From Streptomyces sp. NBC_01210 (GTDB lineage: Bacteria; Actinomycetota; Actinomycetes; Streptomycetales; Streptomycetaceae), in contig NZ_CP108549.1 of the NCBI RefSeq assembly GCF_036010325.1, positions 2,294,001 to 2,358,000 of the forward strand: a DNA stretch of 64,000 nucleotides, in the 5' to 3' direction. The translations under genes were made by a program, and so were the position numbers. The notes beneath the pieces were generated by a model, which searched no databases, was not told the origin of the DNA, and saw only the letters and a program-made list of their open reading frames with translations. Below are positions 10,021 to 20,273 of the stretch, piece by piece. Position 1 is the first letter of the stretch. Each line of letters opens with the position of its first letter.

Positions 10021-10058
10021 CAAAAAATCCGGCCGGGCACCTTGGGTGTCCGGCCGGA
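10021..10058 (-). terminator. Intrinsic terminator after the RbpA-like gene
   Basis: Read on the minus strand, a GC-rich hairpin (13 bp with one mismatch, CCGGCCGGACACC paired across a 3-nt loop) is followed directly by TTTTTT. This is a textbook rho-independent terminator, rare in this genome where most hairpins lack a T tract. It separates the RbpA-like gene (stop at 10068) from the MFS/pgi transcript. Confidence 0.9.
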
Positions 10059-10067
10059 CCGCAACTT

Positions 10068-10403
10068 CTAGATCTCGCCCCGCAGTTTGGCGAGCGCCTC
10101 GGCGAGGATCGCCTCGCCGTCCGCGTCGCTGCGCCGCTCGCGTACGTACGCGAGGTGCGTCTTGTACGGCTCGGTGCGCGGCGGGTCCGGCGGGTTGTCC
10201 CGGTCCTGGCCGGCCGGGAACCCGCAGCGCGGGCAGTCCCAGTTGTCCGGGACCTGTGCGTCACTGGCGAAGCTCGGCTGCGTCTCGTGCCCGTTGGAGC
10301 ACCAGAAGGAGATGCGGAGGCGTGGCGCGGACTCGCCTCGCTCAGCCTCGCCCATCGGCCCCGCTCCGACCCGGCTTCCCCGGATCGCGTTGCCACTTGC
10401 CAC
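10068..10403 (-). CDS. RbpA-family RNA polymerase-binding protein (divergent paralogue)
   Basis: 111-residue member of the RbpA family, actinobacterial proteins that bind RNA polymerase and group 1/2 sigma factors and stabilise the open complex. It starts ASGNAIRGSRVG like RbpA. It then has a zinc-ribbon-like core with C at WCSNGHE and DCPRCG (three cysteines plus His visible), and the C-terminal sigma-interaction region THLAYVRERR in place of the classical THWDMLLERR. These differences mark a paralogue (RbpB-like), not the housekeeping RbpA. GTG start at 10403 with GGGAG upstream; a possible -10 TAGACT lies about 75 nt upstream. It is monocistronic, bounded by a terminator. Confidence 0.85.
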   Translation of the reverse strand: MASGNAIRGSRVGAGPMGEAERGESAPRLRISFWCSNGHETQPSFASDAQVPDNWDCPRCGFPAGQDRDNPPDPPRTEPYKTHLAYVRERRSDADGEAILAEALAKLRGEI

Positions 10404-10538
10404 GGTCGTAACTCCCTGCGTGATGGTGCTGCACAGCGTCTCACAGCGGCTGCGCCGCGAGTGCCCCAGTCTACGTAAGGCCCAACGCTCGTCCAGTGAT
10501 TGGAGTTACACCCGACCCCGGGACGCGGAAGGCATAGG

Positions 10539-10775
10539 TCAGCTGTCCAGCTTCATCAGCAGACCAAGTACGACAATGCACGCAAACCACAGCAGACCGA
10601 TAACCACAGTGATGCGGTCGAGGTTGCGCTCGGCGACCGAGGATCCACCGACCGAGGACTGCATACCGCCACCGAACATGTCGGAGAGACCGCCGCCCTT
10701 CCCCTTGTGCATCAGCACCAGCAGCATCATCAGCAGGCTGAAGACGATCAGGGCAATCGAGAACCCGACAATCAC
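10539..10775 (-). CDS. secG: Preprotein translocase subunit SecG
   Basis: 78-residue inner-membrane SecG, the small subunit of the SecYEG channel. Two transmembrane helices (FSIALIVFSLLMMLLVLMH at the N terminus and ITVVIGLLWFACIVVLGLL at the C terminus) flank the conserved loop HKGKGGGLSDMFGGG. GTG start at 10775; the upstream in-frame extension is not conserved in character. It lies downstream of tpiA on the same strand but is separated by a strong hairpin (10810-10849). Confidence 0.93.
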   Translation of the reverse strand: MIVGFSIALIVFSLLMMLLVLMHKGKGGGLSDMFGGGMQSSVGGSSVAERNLDRITVVIGLLWFACIVVLGLLMKLDS

Positions 10776-10809
10776 GGCTGGACCAACTTCCTCGGACTGA
10801 ATGGATGAC

Positions 10810-10849
10810 GGGGGCCGAGTGGCATTTCCATGATGCCTGCTCGGCCCCC
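10810..10849 (-). terminator. Hairpin after tpiA (end of gap-pgk-tpiA)
   Basis: A perfect 10-bp stem (GGGGGCCGAG with CTCGGCCCCC) encloses an inner 5-bp stem (GGCAT/ATGCC). It lies between the tpiA stop and the secG start. There is no T tract, as is common for Streptomyces terminators, so it may attenuate rather than fully stop transcription into secG. Confidence 0.65.
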
Positions 10850-10882
10850 GCAAGGGTACGACGGATCTGCGCTACCGCATAC

Positions 10883-11671
10883 TTACTGGTCGCGGAACCG
10901 GACGATCTTGACGAACTCCTCGGCGTCCAGCGAGGCACCGCCCACCAGAGCACCGTCCACATCGGGCTGCGCCATGATCGCGGCGACGTTCCCGGACTTC
11001 ACCGAGCCGCCGTACTGGATGCGGACCTTGTCGGCCAGCTCCTGGGAGTACAGCTCGGCAAGACGCCCGCGGATCGCCCCGCAGACCTCCTGCGCGTCCT
11101 CGGGGGTCGCGACCTCGCCGGTACCGATGGCCCACACCGGCTCGTACGCGATCACGATGGACTCGGCCTGCTCGGCCGGGATGTCCTTCAGCCCGCCGTC
11201 GAGCTGAGCCAGCGTGTACTGGACCTGGTTGCCCGCCTTGCGGATGTCCAGGCCCTCGCCGACGCAGAGGATCGGGGTCAGGCCGTGCTTGTAGGCCGCC
11301 TTCACCTTGGCGTTGCAGAGCTCGTCCGTCTCGGCGTGGTATTGCCTGCGCTCGGAGTGGCCCACGACGACGTAGGTGCACTTCAGCTTGGACAGCATCG
11401 AGCCCGAGATCTCACCGGTGTACGCACCTGAGTCGTGCGCCGAGAGGTCCTGGGCGCCGTACTTGATCTTGAGCTTGTCGCCGTCGATCAGGGTCTGTAC
11501 GGACCGCAGGTCGGTGAAGGGCGGCAGGACGGCGACCTCGACGGCGTCGTAGTCCTTGTCCGCCAGGGCAAAGGCGAGCTTCTGGACGTGCGCGATGGCC
11601 TCGAGGTGGTTGAGGTTCATCTTCCAGTTGCCCGCCATGAACGGGAAACGGCCCTGAGCAATATCAGTCAT
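10883..11671 (-). CDS. tpiA: Triosephosphate isomerase
   Basis: Interconverts dihydroxyacetone phosphate and glyceraldehyde-3-phosphate. 262 residues, TIM barrel. Signatures: FMAGNWKMN (substrate-binding Lys), GHSERRQYH (catalytic His) and [11 protein letters not shown] (catalytic Glu). ATG at 11671 is 7 nt after the pgk stop; GGAGG lies about 12 nt upstream. Third gene of gap-pgk-tpiA. Confidence 0.97.
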   Translation of the reverse strand: MTDIAQGRFPFMAGNWKMNLNHLEAIAHVQKLAFALADKDYDAVEVAVLPPFTDLRSVQTLIDGDKLKIKYGAQDLSAHDSGAYTGEISGSMLSKLKCTYVVVGHSERRQYHAETDELCNAKVKAAYKHGLTPILCVGEGLDIRKAGNQVQYTLAQLDGGLKDIPAEQAESIVIAYEPVWAIGTGEVATPEDAQEVCGAIRGRLAELYSQELADKVRIQYGGSVKSGNVAAIMAQPDVDGALVGGASLDAEEFVKIVRFRDQ

Positions 11672-11678
11672 AAGGGGG

Positions 11679-12890
11679 TCAGTCCTCCAGTGCGGCGAGG
11701 CCGGGGAGCGTCTTGCCCTCGAGGTACTCGAGGCTGGCGCCACCACCGGTGGAAATGTGGCCGAATGCGTTCTCGTCGAAGCCCAGCGTGCGTACGGCAG
11801 CGGCCGAGTCGCCGCCGCCGACGACGGTGAAGCCGTTGCTGTCGAGCAGCGCCTGAGCCACGGCCCTGGTGCCCTCGGCGTAGTCGGGGTGCTCGAAGAC
11901 GCCGACCGGACCGTTCCAGAAGACGGTCTCGGCGTCGGCGATCTTCGACGCGAAGAGCTCGCGCGACTTCGGGCCGATGTCCAGGCCCTCCTTGCCGGCG
12001 GGGATCTTGTCCGCGTCGACCGTGATGAAGTCGGCCGGGGCCTTGGTCTTCAGGTCGGGGAACTCGCTCGAGGCCAGGACGTCGACCGGAAGCACCAGCT
12101 CGACGCCGTTCTTCTCGGCGCGCTCCATGTACTCGGTGACGGTCGGGACCTGGTCCTCCTGGAGGAGGGAGATGCCGACCTCGTAGCCCTTGGCCTTGAG
12201 GAAGGTGTAGGCCATGCCGCCGCCGATGAGGATGCGGTCGGCCTTGCCGAGCAGCGAGTCGATGACACCGAGCTTGTCGGAGACCTTGGCGCCGCCGAGG
12301 ATCACGACATAGGGGCGCTCGACCTCCTCGGTGAGCTTCTTGAGGACACGGACCTCGGTGGCGATGAGGTAGCCGGCGGCGTGCGGCAGGCGGGCCGGCA
12401 GGTCGTACACCGAAGCGTGCTTGCGGTGTACGGCTCCGAAGCCGTCGCCGACGTACACATCCGCGAGCTCGGCGAGCTGGTCGGCGAAGGCGCCGCGCTC
12501 CGCGTCGTCCTTGGACGTCTCACCGGCGTTGAAGCGGAGATTCTCGACAACGGCGACCTGGCCGTCGGCGAGGCCCGCGACGACGGCCTTGGCCGAAGCG
12601 CCGACGGTGTCGGTCGCGAACGCGACCTCGGCGCCGAGCAGCTCACCGAGGCGCTTCGCGGCCGGGGCGAGCGAGAAGGCCGGGTCCGGAGCACCCTTGG
12701 GGCGGCCCAGGTGGGAGGCGACAACGACGCGCGCGCCCGCCTCGGCGAGCTTGGCGACAGTCGGCACAACAGCTCGAATACGGCCGTCGTCGGTGATGGT
12801 GGTGCCGTCGAGCGGCACATTGAGGTCGGCGCGGACGAATACCCGCTTGCCGGCGACCCCGTCGGCGAGAAGTTCGTCGATCGTCTTCAT
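11679..12890 (-). CDS. pgk: Phosphoglycerate kinase
   Basis: Transfers phosphate from 1,3-bisphosphoglycerate to ADP. 403 residues, normal length. N-terminal signature [12 protein letters not shown]; nucleotide-binding [14 protein letters not shown] and [11 protein letters not shown] near the C terminus. Second gene of the glycolytic cluster, with a 99-bp hairpin-containing gap after gap and 7 nt before tpiA. Confidence 0.97.
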   Translation of the reverse strand: MKTIDELLADGVAGKRVFVRADLNVPLDGTTITDDGRIRAVVPTVAKLAEAGARVVVASHLGRPKGAPDPAFSLAPAAKRLGELLGAEVAFATDTVGASAKAVVAGLADGQVAVVENLRFNAGETSKDDAERGAFADQLAELADVYVGDGFGAVHRKHASVYDLPARLPHAAGYLIATEVRVLKKLTEEVERPYVVILGGAKVSDKLGVIDSLLGKADRILIGGGMAYTFLKAKGYEVGISLLQEDQVPTVTEYMERAEKNGVELVLPVDVLASSEFPDLKTKAPADFITVDADKIPAGKEGLDIGPKSRELFASKIADAETVFWNGPVGVFEHPDYAEGTRAVAQALLDSNGFTVVGGGDSAAAVRTLGFDENAFGHISTGGGASLEYLEGKTLPGLAALED

Positions 12891-12917
12891 GAATAGGGCT
12901 CCTCAGGCTGGACGTGC

Positions 12918-12961
12918 GACAGGGCTCGGACTGCGCTGCGTTGCGCTGCCCGAGCCCTGTC
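12918..12961 (-). terminator. Intercistronic hairpin between gap and pgk
   Basis: A perfect 12-bp inverted repeat (GACAGGGCTCGG and CCGAGCCCTGTC) with a 20-nt loop lies between the gap stop and the pgk start. No T tract. It may act as a partial terminator or as a 3'-end stabiliser that lets gap mRNA accumulate above pgk-tpiA mRNA. Confidence 0.55.
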
Positions 12962-12989
12962 GTTCACATGTTGCTGCTCTCGTTACTGA

Positions 12990-14069
<1,080 letters not shown>

Positions 14070-14118
14070 CTACCCTCCTGGCGGCGCCGGAGTGACATCG
14101 AGAGGCTCCGTGCGTGGC

Positions 14119-14158
14119 CCGGCGGACCCTACCCCCCAGTAGGGGTGAGAGCCGCCGG
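14119..14158 (-). terminator. Terminator of the M14 carboxypeptidase gene
   Basis: A hairpin with outer stem CCGGCGG/CCGCCGG and inner stem CCCTAC/GTAGGG lies just after the peptidase stop and before the gap promoter region. No T tract. Confidence 0.55.
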
Positions 14159-14210
14159 ACCTCCGCCGGGACCAGGGCGTTGTGGCCGACCCGGTCCCGG
14201 CTACGCAGCG

Positions 14211-17159
14211 TCAGCGTCGGAGGGCGCTCAGCGCCTTTCCGATGACCTGCTTGCGGTCGACCGCGCCGGGCACATGCTCCAGACCGAAGCCCAGCAGCAC
14301 GGTGTCCCGGGTGGTGATGGCCGCCTGTGTGTGGAAGAGCGCCTGGGCACGCGCCCAGTCGCCCGCGTTCCCGGGGCTGCCGGCCGGCGGTCCGGGGACG
14401 CTCCACGGTCCGAGGGCGGTCTCGAAGCCCTCGGGACCCTGCGCGGTCCCGGAGACGACCAGCCTGGTGTCGTCGACGAAGGCGCCGATTCCACCGGTGC
14501 CCGGGTCCGAGACATAGGAGACGGAGAGCTCGACCTGCTTGCCCGCGTAGGCGCTGAGGTCGATGGAGACCGGCTGCCAGCCGTTGGAGGAGCCGGTGAA
14601 GCGGTTCCAGGCGCCGCTGGTGCCGGTCGCCGTGCAGCCGCTGTCGGCGACGGTCAGATAGCGGGCGAGGAAGGGGTGGCCCGCCACATAGAAGCCTTCC
14701 TCGCACTGGACGGGCACCGTGGTGGTGGTGCCGCCGTTGGCGTCCGGCAGGGTCGTCCAGTCGTCCTGGCCGACCGTGTGCGCCTCCACGATGACGTTGT
14801 CGTAGCCGCGCTCGGTGTCGTAGCTGAGCTGGAACTGCAGGCTCGGCTTGGCGCCGGCCGCCGTCCCGGACAGGTCCACGGTCCGTGCCAGCCGCATGTA
14901 CGCGTTGTCCTGGTGCTTCGCCGCCGCGAACCAGGAGCCTTCGGCCGGCTCGAACGGGGTGCGGATACCTGGGAAGTCGCCCGCGGGCGCGCTCCTGAAC
15001 TTCGGGAACTGGTCGGGCTTCAAGGTGTCCGAGGTGACGGTGTACGCACCGGCCAGGTCGAGCGGGTTGCCGGGCGCATCGGCGAGAGAGGCCTTCGCAC
15101 CCGCGAGTTTCCCGGCGCCCGCGAAGGACGGCGGGGACTTGAGCCCGATCCGGTTGTAGGCGCCGAGGTAGTACTGGGAGAAGTCGTTGGAGTCGGCGCC
15201 GCCGAGGTCGATATTGCCGCCGGCCTGCTCACCGGCGTTGATCAGCTTGCCGCCCTCGTTGAGGAAGTCCCGTACGGCCCGGGTGGTCGCCGCGGAGGGC
15301 TGGTTGGCGCCGGTGTACCAGACGACCGTCTCGAAGTTGCCGAGTACGCCGAGGGCGTTCGGGACGCCCTGTGTGGCGACGTCCCAGACGGCGGCCTTGT
15401 GGCCGTTGTCGGCGAGGGCCTTGGTGTATGCGGCGGTGTGCTGCGCCGCGACGGTGCCACCCTCTTCCGCGAGCACCAGCGTGTCGCCGCGCGGCCGTTC
15501 GGCGATCGTGTACGTGAAGTGCTCGCTGGCGGTCGGCTTTCCGGCCCTGGTCTCGCCGGTGAACCAGACCTCGACCTTGTCTCCGACGTCGCCGTCCTGC
15601 ACCTTGGCGCGGTACTCGTCGAAGCGGATGTTGTCGTGGCCGCCGTAGGTCTCGCCGCCCTTCCATGCCTTGAGTGCCTGGTCGTGCGTACGGCCGCCGT
15701 TGACGCGGTACTTGAGCTCCTTGTCGCGTACCGACTTGCGGGCGACGACGGACACTTCCTGGTCGCCACCGCGCGCGTAGGAGGTGGTGAAGGCGTCAGG
15801 GGTGAAGTCCGCGGCCGTCAGCCCCAGCGAGGAGGACGGCTGGTCGGCGTGGGCGGCGGTCTCGGCGACGGAGAGCGCGAACGGGATGTTCTTGGCGAAC
15901 TCCTGCTGGATCAGCTTCTCGTCGTCCGGGAAGGTGAAGACCGAGGCGCAGTCGGCCGCGTTCCAGGGGTCGTTGGGGTCGATGCGCGAGGCAGTTCCGC
16001 AGGTCGACATCTCCGGGGTGTACATCATCATCCCGTTGACGTTGGCGGCGTGTCCGTCGGCCTCGCCATTGGTGGTGTAGAGCTCGGAGGAGACCTGTGG
16101 GCGGTAGCCGGGAACCGCGGACTTCTCGGGCGTACCGGCGAGGGACTTGTAGAGGACGTCGTCCGGCGTCGGGGTCGCGACCTGCCAGCCGACTCCGTAC
16201 AGCAGCAGCTGGGCCGCGGAGTGGTAGTTGATGCCGTACTCGAAACCGATGCGCTTCTCGAAGGCGTCGAGGGCCCTGGTCTCGGGCTCGGAGGCAGGGC
16301 CGGTGCCGCGGAAGGTCTCGTCGGCCGGGTCGGGGGACGAACCCTCGTTGTCGTACCCCCACTTGTAGGCGAAGTTGCGGTTGAGGTCCACGCCGTCGCC
16401 GGGGGCGATCTTGCCGTCACCGTTGTTGTCGCGCAGGTTCTTGCGCCACTGGCGCTGGTCGGTGCCGGTGAAGGTGTAGTCGTAGCCGTCGGGGTTGGCG
16501 GAGATGACGAACCACAGCTCGGTGGAGTCCACGATCTTGGTGACCCGCGGGTCCTTGCCGTAGTTGGCGAGGTAGTAGTGCATCAGCCGCCGGGTCATCT
16601 CGGGGGTGATCCACTCGCGGGCGTGCTGATTGGAGACGTACAGCGTGGAGGGCTTGGAGCCGTCCTTGTACTTCTTGGCACCCTTGCTGATCTTGAGCGC
16701 GAGGATGTCCTGGCCCTTGAGGGTCTTGCCGATGCTGACGACCTTGGTCAGGTTCGGGTTGGCCTGTCCGGTGGCGAGGATCTCGCGCTGCAGACCGTTG
16801 TCGCCGCTGTACGGGCGGAAGACGCCGTCGCCCGCGGCCGCCACGCGCTTCTCCGACTTGGCCGAGACCGTGTGCTCGGTGATGTCGACGCCCTGCCCGC
16901 GCAGTTCGCCGGCCTGCTTCTTGGTGAGGAACAGTTCGACGGTGGCGGTGCCTTTGTCGGGCACCTGCTCGGTCAGTTCATGAGCGTCGGTGCCTGCGGC
17001 GAGGATCAGCGGCACCTGCGCCTTGCCGACTTTCGCGTGCCATACGGAGAGTCCGTCGCCGCCCTCGCCCCCCTGTTGAGCTTGGGCGATCGGTGCCGCC
17101 GCCAGTCCGGCTGCGAGCAGTGAAGCCGCTGCGAGGATCGATCTCGCTCTGCGTCTCAT
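14211..17159 (-). CDS. Secreted multidomain M14 zinc carboxypeptidase
   Basis: 982-residue exported metallopeptidase. An N-terminal Sec signal peptide (MRRRARSILAAASLLAAG, cleavage likely after AQA) is followed by a propeptide-like region and an M14 carboxypeptidase domain at about residues 110-430. Zinc ligands His and Glu are in NQHAREW, the third ligand His in GINYHSAAQ, and ANPDGYDY and DGVDLNRNF are family blocks; a Glu in YTPEMST is the likely catalytic residue. The middle region (about 560-700) resembles a class-I-amidotransferase-like fold, and the C-terminal 200 residues (IGAFVDDTRLVVSG) resemble the immune-inhibitor-A/MAM domain of secreted peptidases. ATG at 17159 has a purine-rich AAGGGGGG just upstream. 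Confidence 0.9.
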   Translation of the reverse strand: MRRRARSILAAASLLAAGLAAAPIAQAQQGGEGGDGLSVWHAKVGKAQVPLILAAGTDAHELTEQVPDKGTATVELFLTKKQAGELRGQGVDITEHTVSAKSEKRVAAAGDGVFRPYSGDNGLQREILATGQANPNLTKVVSIGKTLKGQDILALKISKGAKKYKDGSKPSTLYVSNQHAREWITPEMTRRLMHYYLANYGKDPRVTKIVDSTELWFVISANPDGYDYTFTGTDQRQWRKNLRDNNGDGKIAPGDGVDLNRNFAYKWGYDNEGSSPDPADETFRGTGPASEPETRALDAFEKRIGFEYGINYHSAAQLLLYGVGWQVATPTPDDVLYKSLAGTPEKSAVPGYRPQVSSELYTTNGEADGHAANVNGMMMYTPEMSTCGTASRIDPNDPWNAADCASVFTFPDDEKLIQQEFAKNIPFALSVAETAAHADQPSSSLGLTAADFTPDAFTTSYARGGDQEVSVVARKSVRDKELKYRVNGGRTHDQALKAWKGGETYGGHDNIRFDEYRAKVQDGDVGDKVEVWFTGETRAGKPTASEHFTYTIAERPRGDTLVLAEEGGTVAAQHTAAYTKALADNGHKAAVWDVATQGVPNALGVLGNFETVVWYTGANQPSAATTRAVRDFLNEGGKLINAGEQAGGNIDLGGADSNDFSQYYLGAYNRIGLKSPPSFAGAGKLAGAKASLADAPGNPLDLAGAYTVTSDTLKPDQFPKFRSAPAGDFPGIRTPFEPAEGSWFAAAKHQDNAYMRLARTVDLSGTAAGAKPSLQFQLSYDTERGYDNVIVEAHTVGQDDWTTLPDANGGTTTTVPVQCEEGFYVAGHPFLARYLTVADSGCTATGTSGAWNRFTGSSNGWQPVSIDLSAYAGKQVELSVSYVSDPGTGGIGAFVDDTRLVVSGTAQGPEGFETALGPWSVPGPPAGSPGNAGDWARAQALFHTQAAITTRDTVLLGFGLEHVPGAVDRKQVIGKALSALRR

Positions 17160-17256
17160 TAGCCCCCCTTGCTGTTGTGTGCCACGAAAGTGGCCAGACG
17201 CCAGGCTCATATCACCTCATGATCATGTCAAGAGTGCTTACGGGTGGACACAACGA

Positions 17257-17287
17257 CGCTGTCGGCGCCGCGAGGGCGCCGACAGCG
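17257..17287 (-). terminator. Terminator of the uvrC-rapZ-yvcK-whiA operon
   Basis: A perfect 13-bp stem (CGCTGTCGGCGCC paired with GGCGCCGACAGCG) with a 5-nt loop, 37 nt after the whiA stop. No T tract, but the stability and position make it the operon end. Confidence 0.75.
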
Positions 17288-17323
17288 GTCGGTGAAACGT
17301 GGAGGCTGACATTCAGCGGACAC

Positions 17324-18313
17324 TCAGCCGACGAGGCCGTCCGCCATCTCCTCGGTGAGATTGGACTCCGTACCCGGAATGCCGAGGTCCTGGGCCCGCT
17401 TGTCGGCCATCGCCAGCAGCCGGCGGATCCGGCCCGCGACCGCGTCCTTGGTCAGCGGCGGGTCGGCGAGCGCCCCCAGCTCCTCGAGAGAGGCCTGCTT
17501 GTGCTCCATCCGCAGCCGGCCGGCGGCGGCGAGATGCTCGGGCACCTCCTCGCCGAGGATCTCCAGCGCGCGCTGCACCCGGGCACCGGCGGCGACCGCG
17601 GCGCGGGCCGAGCGGCGCAGGTTGGCGTCGTCGAAGTTGGCGAGGCGGTTGGCGGTGGCGCGCACCTCGCGCCGCATCCGCCGCTCCTCCCAGGCCAGTA
17701 CGGACTCGTGCGCCCCGAGACGGGTCAGCAGCGCGCCGATCGCGTCCCCGTCCCGTACGACGACACGGTCCACGCCGCGTACCTCGCGGGCCTTGGCGGC
17801 GATGGAGAGCCGGCGGGCCGCGCCGACCAGGGCGAGGGCTGCCTCCGGACCGGGGCAGGTGACCTCGAGCGAGGAGGAGCGGCCCGGCTCGGTGAGCGAG
17901 CCGTGCGCCAGGAACGCGCCGCGCCAGGCGGCCTCCGCGTCACAGGTTGCGCCGGAGACAACCTGCGGCGGCAGTCCGCGGATCGGGCGGCCGCGGCCGT
18001 CGACCAGACCGGTCTGACGCGCCAGCTGGTCACCGCCTGCCACCACCCGTACCACGTAGCGGGAGCCGCGGCGCAGTCCGCCCGGCGCCATCACCATCAG
18101 CTCCGAGCTGTGCCCGAAGATCTCCAGGATGTCCCGCTTGAGCCGCCGCGCCGCGATCCCTGTGTCCAGCTCCGCCTCGATCACAATGCGACCGCTGACC
18201 AGGTGCAGCCCGCCCGCGAACCGAAGAATCGCCGAGACCTCTGCCTTTCTGCAGCAGGTCCGGGTGACGGGAAGCCGGGAGATTTCGTCCTTCACCGCTG
18301 CCGTCATCGCCAT
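17324..18313 (-). CDS. whiA: Sporulation regulator WhiA
   Basis: 329-residue DNA-binding protein required for sporulation septation in Streptomyces, acting together with WhiB. The N-terminal two thirds is a degenerate LAGLIDADG homing-endonuclease fold ([21 protein letters not shown]); the C terminus has a helix-turn-helix ([22 protein letters not shown] in two blocks). Either ATG 18313 or ATG 18307 may start it; the second gives a 4-nt overlap with the yvcK stop (ATGA). Last gene of the operon, as in most Gram-positive bacteria. Confidence 0.97.
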   Translation of the reverse strand: MAMTAAVKDEISRLPVTRTCCRKAEVSAILRFAGGLHLVSGRIVIEAELDTGIAARRLKRDILEIFGHSSELMVMAPGGLRRGSRYVVRVVAGGDQLARQTGLVDGRGRPIRGLPPQVVSGATCDAEAAWRGAFLAHGSLTEPGRSSSLEVTCPGPEAALALVGAARRLSIAAKAREVRGVDRVVVRDGDAIGALLTRLGAHESVLAWEERRMRREVRATANRLANFDDANLRRSARAAVAAGARVQRALEILGEEVPEHLAAAGRLRMEHKQASLEELGALADPPLTKDAVAGRIRRLLAMADKRAQDLGIPGTESNLTEEMADGLVG

Positions 18314-19338
18314 GGGCCGATCCTTCCATGCATCCGAAAAATACGGTCGTACGCGGCGGCCAACAGCTCCGGGTCGTGCTTCGGAACTCCGTCGGGCGAG
18401 GCCACGGGCGCCAGCTCGACCGCGGCGCCGAACCGCCTGGCGGCGTCGGCGAGGGACTCGCGGTCGGGCACAGCGGCCTCGTCGGCCAGCACCACGTCCA
18501 GGGCGAGTTTAGGCGCGTGTCGTCCCAAAACCTCCAAATGACGCTGCGGTGAGAAGCCATCGGTTTCACCGGGCTGCGGCGCGAGGTTGAGCGAGAGGAC
18601 CCGGCGGGCTTTCGTCTCGATCAGCGCGTCCAGCAGCTCGGGCACCAGCAGATGCGGGATCACCGAGGAGAACCAGGAGCCAGGGCCGAGAACCACCCAG
18701 TCGGCGTCCAGGACGGCGGCGACGGCCTCGGGGACGGCGGGCGGGTCGTGCGGGACGAGGTGTACCGACTGCACCTCACCGGGTGTCAGCGCGACGGTCG
18801 CCTGGCCGCGCACCGTGTCCACATCGTCGGGGCGCGCCGGGTCATGGCCCCGTACCAGCGCCTGCAGCTCCAGTGGCACGGCGGACATCGGCAGTACCCG
18901 GCCGTGCGCACCCAGCAGTTTGCCGACCAGGTCCAGGGCCAGGACATGGTCGCCGAGCTGCTCCCACAGGGCCACTATCAGCAGATTGCCGACCGCGTGT
19001 TCGTGCAGTTCGCCCTGGGACTGGAAGCGGTGCTGGATCACCCGGGCCCAGGTCTGGCCCCAGTCGTCGTCGCCGCACAGCGCCGCCAGGGCCTTGCGCA
19101 GGTCACCGGGCGGCAGCACGCCGAGCTCGTCGCGGAGCCGGCCGCTGGAGCCGCCGTCGTCGGCGACGGTGACGACCGCGGTGAGGTCGCCGGTGATACG
19201 GCGCAGGGCGGTGAGCGACGCGGACAGGCCCATGCCGCCGCCGAGCGCGACAACCTTGGGCTGCGCGCCGCGCTTCCGTCCCGACAGCGCGTGCGTGGAC
19301 CTGCGCAGCCGCCGCAGACGGAGATTGCGTCCGGTCAC
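18304..19338 (-). CDS. yvcK: YvcK/CofD-like gluconeogenesis factor
   Basis: 344-residue protein of the YvcK family, which binds UDP-sugars and is needed for growth on gluconeogenic carbon and for cell-wall homeostasis in other Gram-positives. Motifs: [14 protein letters not shown] (Rossmann-like nucleotide loop) and [17 protein letters not shown] overlaps the rapZ stop by 4 nt; its end overlaps whiA by 4-10 nt. Basic N-terminal extension ([11 protein letters not shown]). Confidence 0.94.
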   Translation of the reverse strand: MTGRNLRLRRLRRSTHALSGRKRGAQPKVVALGGGMGLSASLTALRRITGDLTAVVTVADDGGSSGRLRDELGVLPPGDLRKALAALCGDDDWGQTWARVIQHRFQSQGELHEHAVGNLLIVALWEQLGDHVLALDLVGKLLGAHGRVLPMSAVPLELQALVRGHDPARPDDVDTVRGQATVALTPGEVQSVHLVPHDPPAVPEAVAAVLDADWVVLGPGSWFSSVIPHLLVPELLDALIETKARRVLSLNLAPQPGETDGFSPQRHLEVLGRHAPKLALDVVLADEAAVPDRESLADAARRFGAAVELAPVASPDGVPKHDPELLAAAYDRIFRMHGRIGPWR

Positions 19339-20273
19339 TCGCGCCCCATGTCCCGGTGGACGACGACGGTCTCGATCCCGGCCGAGGAGAGCCTGGCGGC
19401 CAGCTTCTCGGACGTGGCGACGGAGCGGTGCTTACCGCCGGTGCAGCCGACCGCGATGGTGACGTACCGCTTGCCCTCGCGCCGGTAGCCCGCGGCGATC
19501 AGCTGGAGCAGCTCGGTGTAGCGGTCCAGGAACTCCTTGGCGCCGGGCTGGTTGAAGACGTAGTTCGAGACTTCTTCGTTGAGGCCGGTGAAGGGGCGCA
19601 GCTCCGGGACCCAGTGCGGGTTCGGCAGGAAGCGCATGTCGACGACGAGGTCCGCGTCGACCGGCAGTCCGTACTTGAATCCGAACGACATCACCGTGGC
19701 GCGCAGCTCCGGCTCCTCGTCGCCCGCGAACTGGGCGTCCATCTTGGCGCGCAGCTCATGGACGTTCAGGCTGGAGGTGTCGATCACCAGATCGGCGTCG
19801 CCGCGCAGCTCGCGCAGCAGATCACGCTCGGCGGCGATGCCGTCGACGATCCGGCCGTCGCCCTGGAGGGGGTGGGGCCTGCGGACCGACTCGAAACGGC
19901 GGACCAGGGCGTCGTCGGACGACTCGAGGAAGACGATCCGCCGGGTGACCTGCTTGGAGTCGAGGTCGGCGAGGGATTCGCGGAGGTTGTCGAAGAACCG
20001 CCGGCCGCGTACGTCGACGACGACGGCGATCCGGGCGACATTGCCCTGCGAGCGGGCGCCGAGCTCCACCATGGTGGGGATCAGCGCGGGCGGCAGGTTG
20101 TCGACGACGAACCAGCCGAGGTCCTCGAGACACTTCGCGGCCGTGCTGCGCCCGGCGCCCGACATTCCGGAGATGATGACCAGCTCGGGGATGGCCGCGT
20201 CAGCGGCTTCGCCGGGCTCGGTCGTGGTGCCCGTACTCACGTCTGCTGCTCCGTCTCCATCGTGCTCAGTCAT
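19335..20273 (-). CDS. rapZ: RNase adapter protein RapZ / nucleotide-binding protein
   Basis: 312-residue P-loop protein. The Walker A is [15 protein letters not shown], with Arg in the usual Lys position, a common variant in this family. The C-terminal domain has the family block [20 protein letters not shown]. In E. coli RapZ controls GlmS through small RNAs; in actinobacteria the target is not established. ATG overlaps the uvrC stop by 4 nt. An N-terminal acidic extension of about 30 residues is poorly conserved in character. Confidence 0.94.
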   Translation of the reverse strand: MTEHDGDGAADVSTGTTTEPGEAADAAIPELVIISGMSGAGRSTAAKCLEDLGWFVVDNLPPALIPTMVELGARSQGNVARIAVVVDVRGRRFFDNLRESLADLDSKQVTRRIVFLESSDDALVRRFESVRRPHPLQGDGRIVDGIAAERDLLRELRGDADLVIDTSSLNVHELRAKMDAQFAGDEEPELRATVMSFGFKYGLPVDADLVVDMRFLPNPHWVPELRPFTGLNEEVSNYVFNQPGAKEFLDRYTELLQLIAAGYRREGKRYVTIAVGCTGGKHRSVATSEKLAARLSSAGIETVVVHRDMGRE

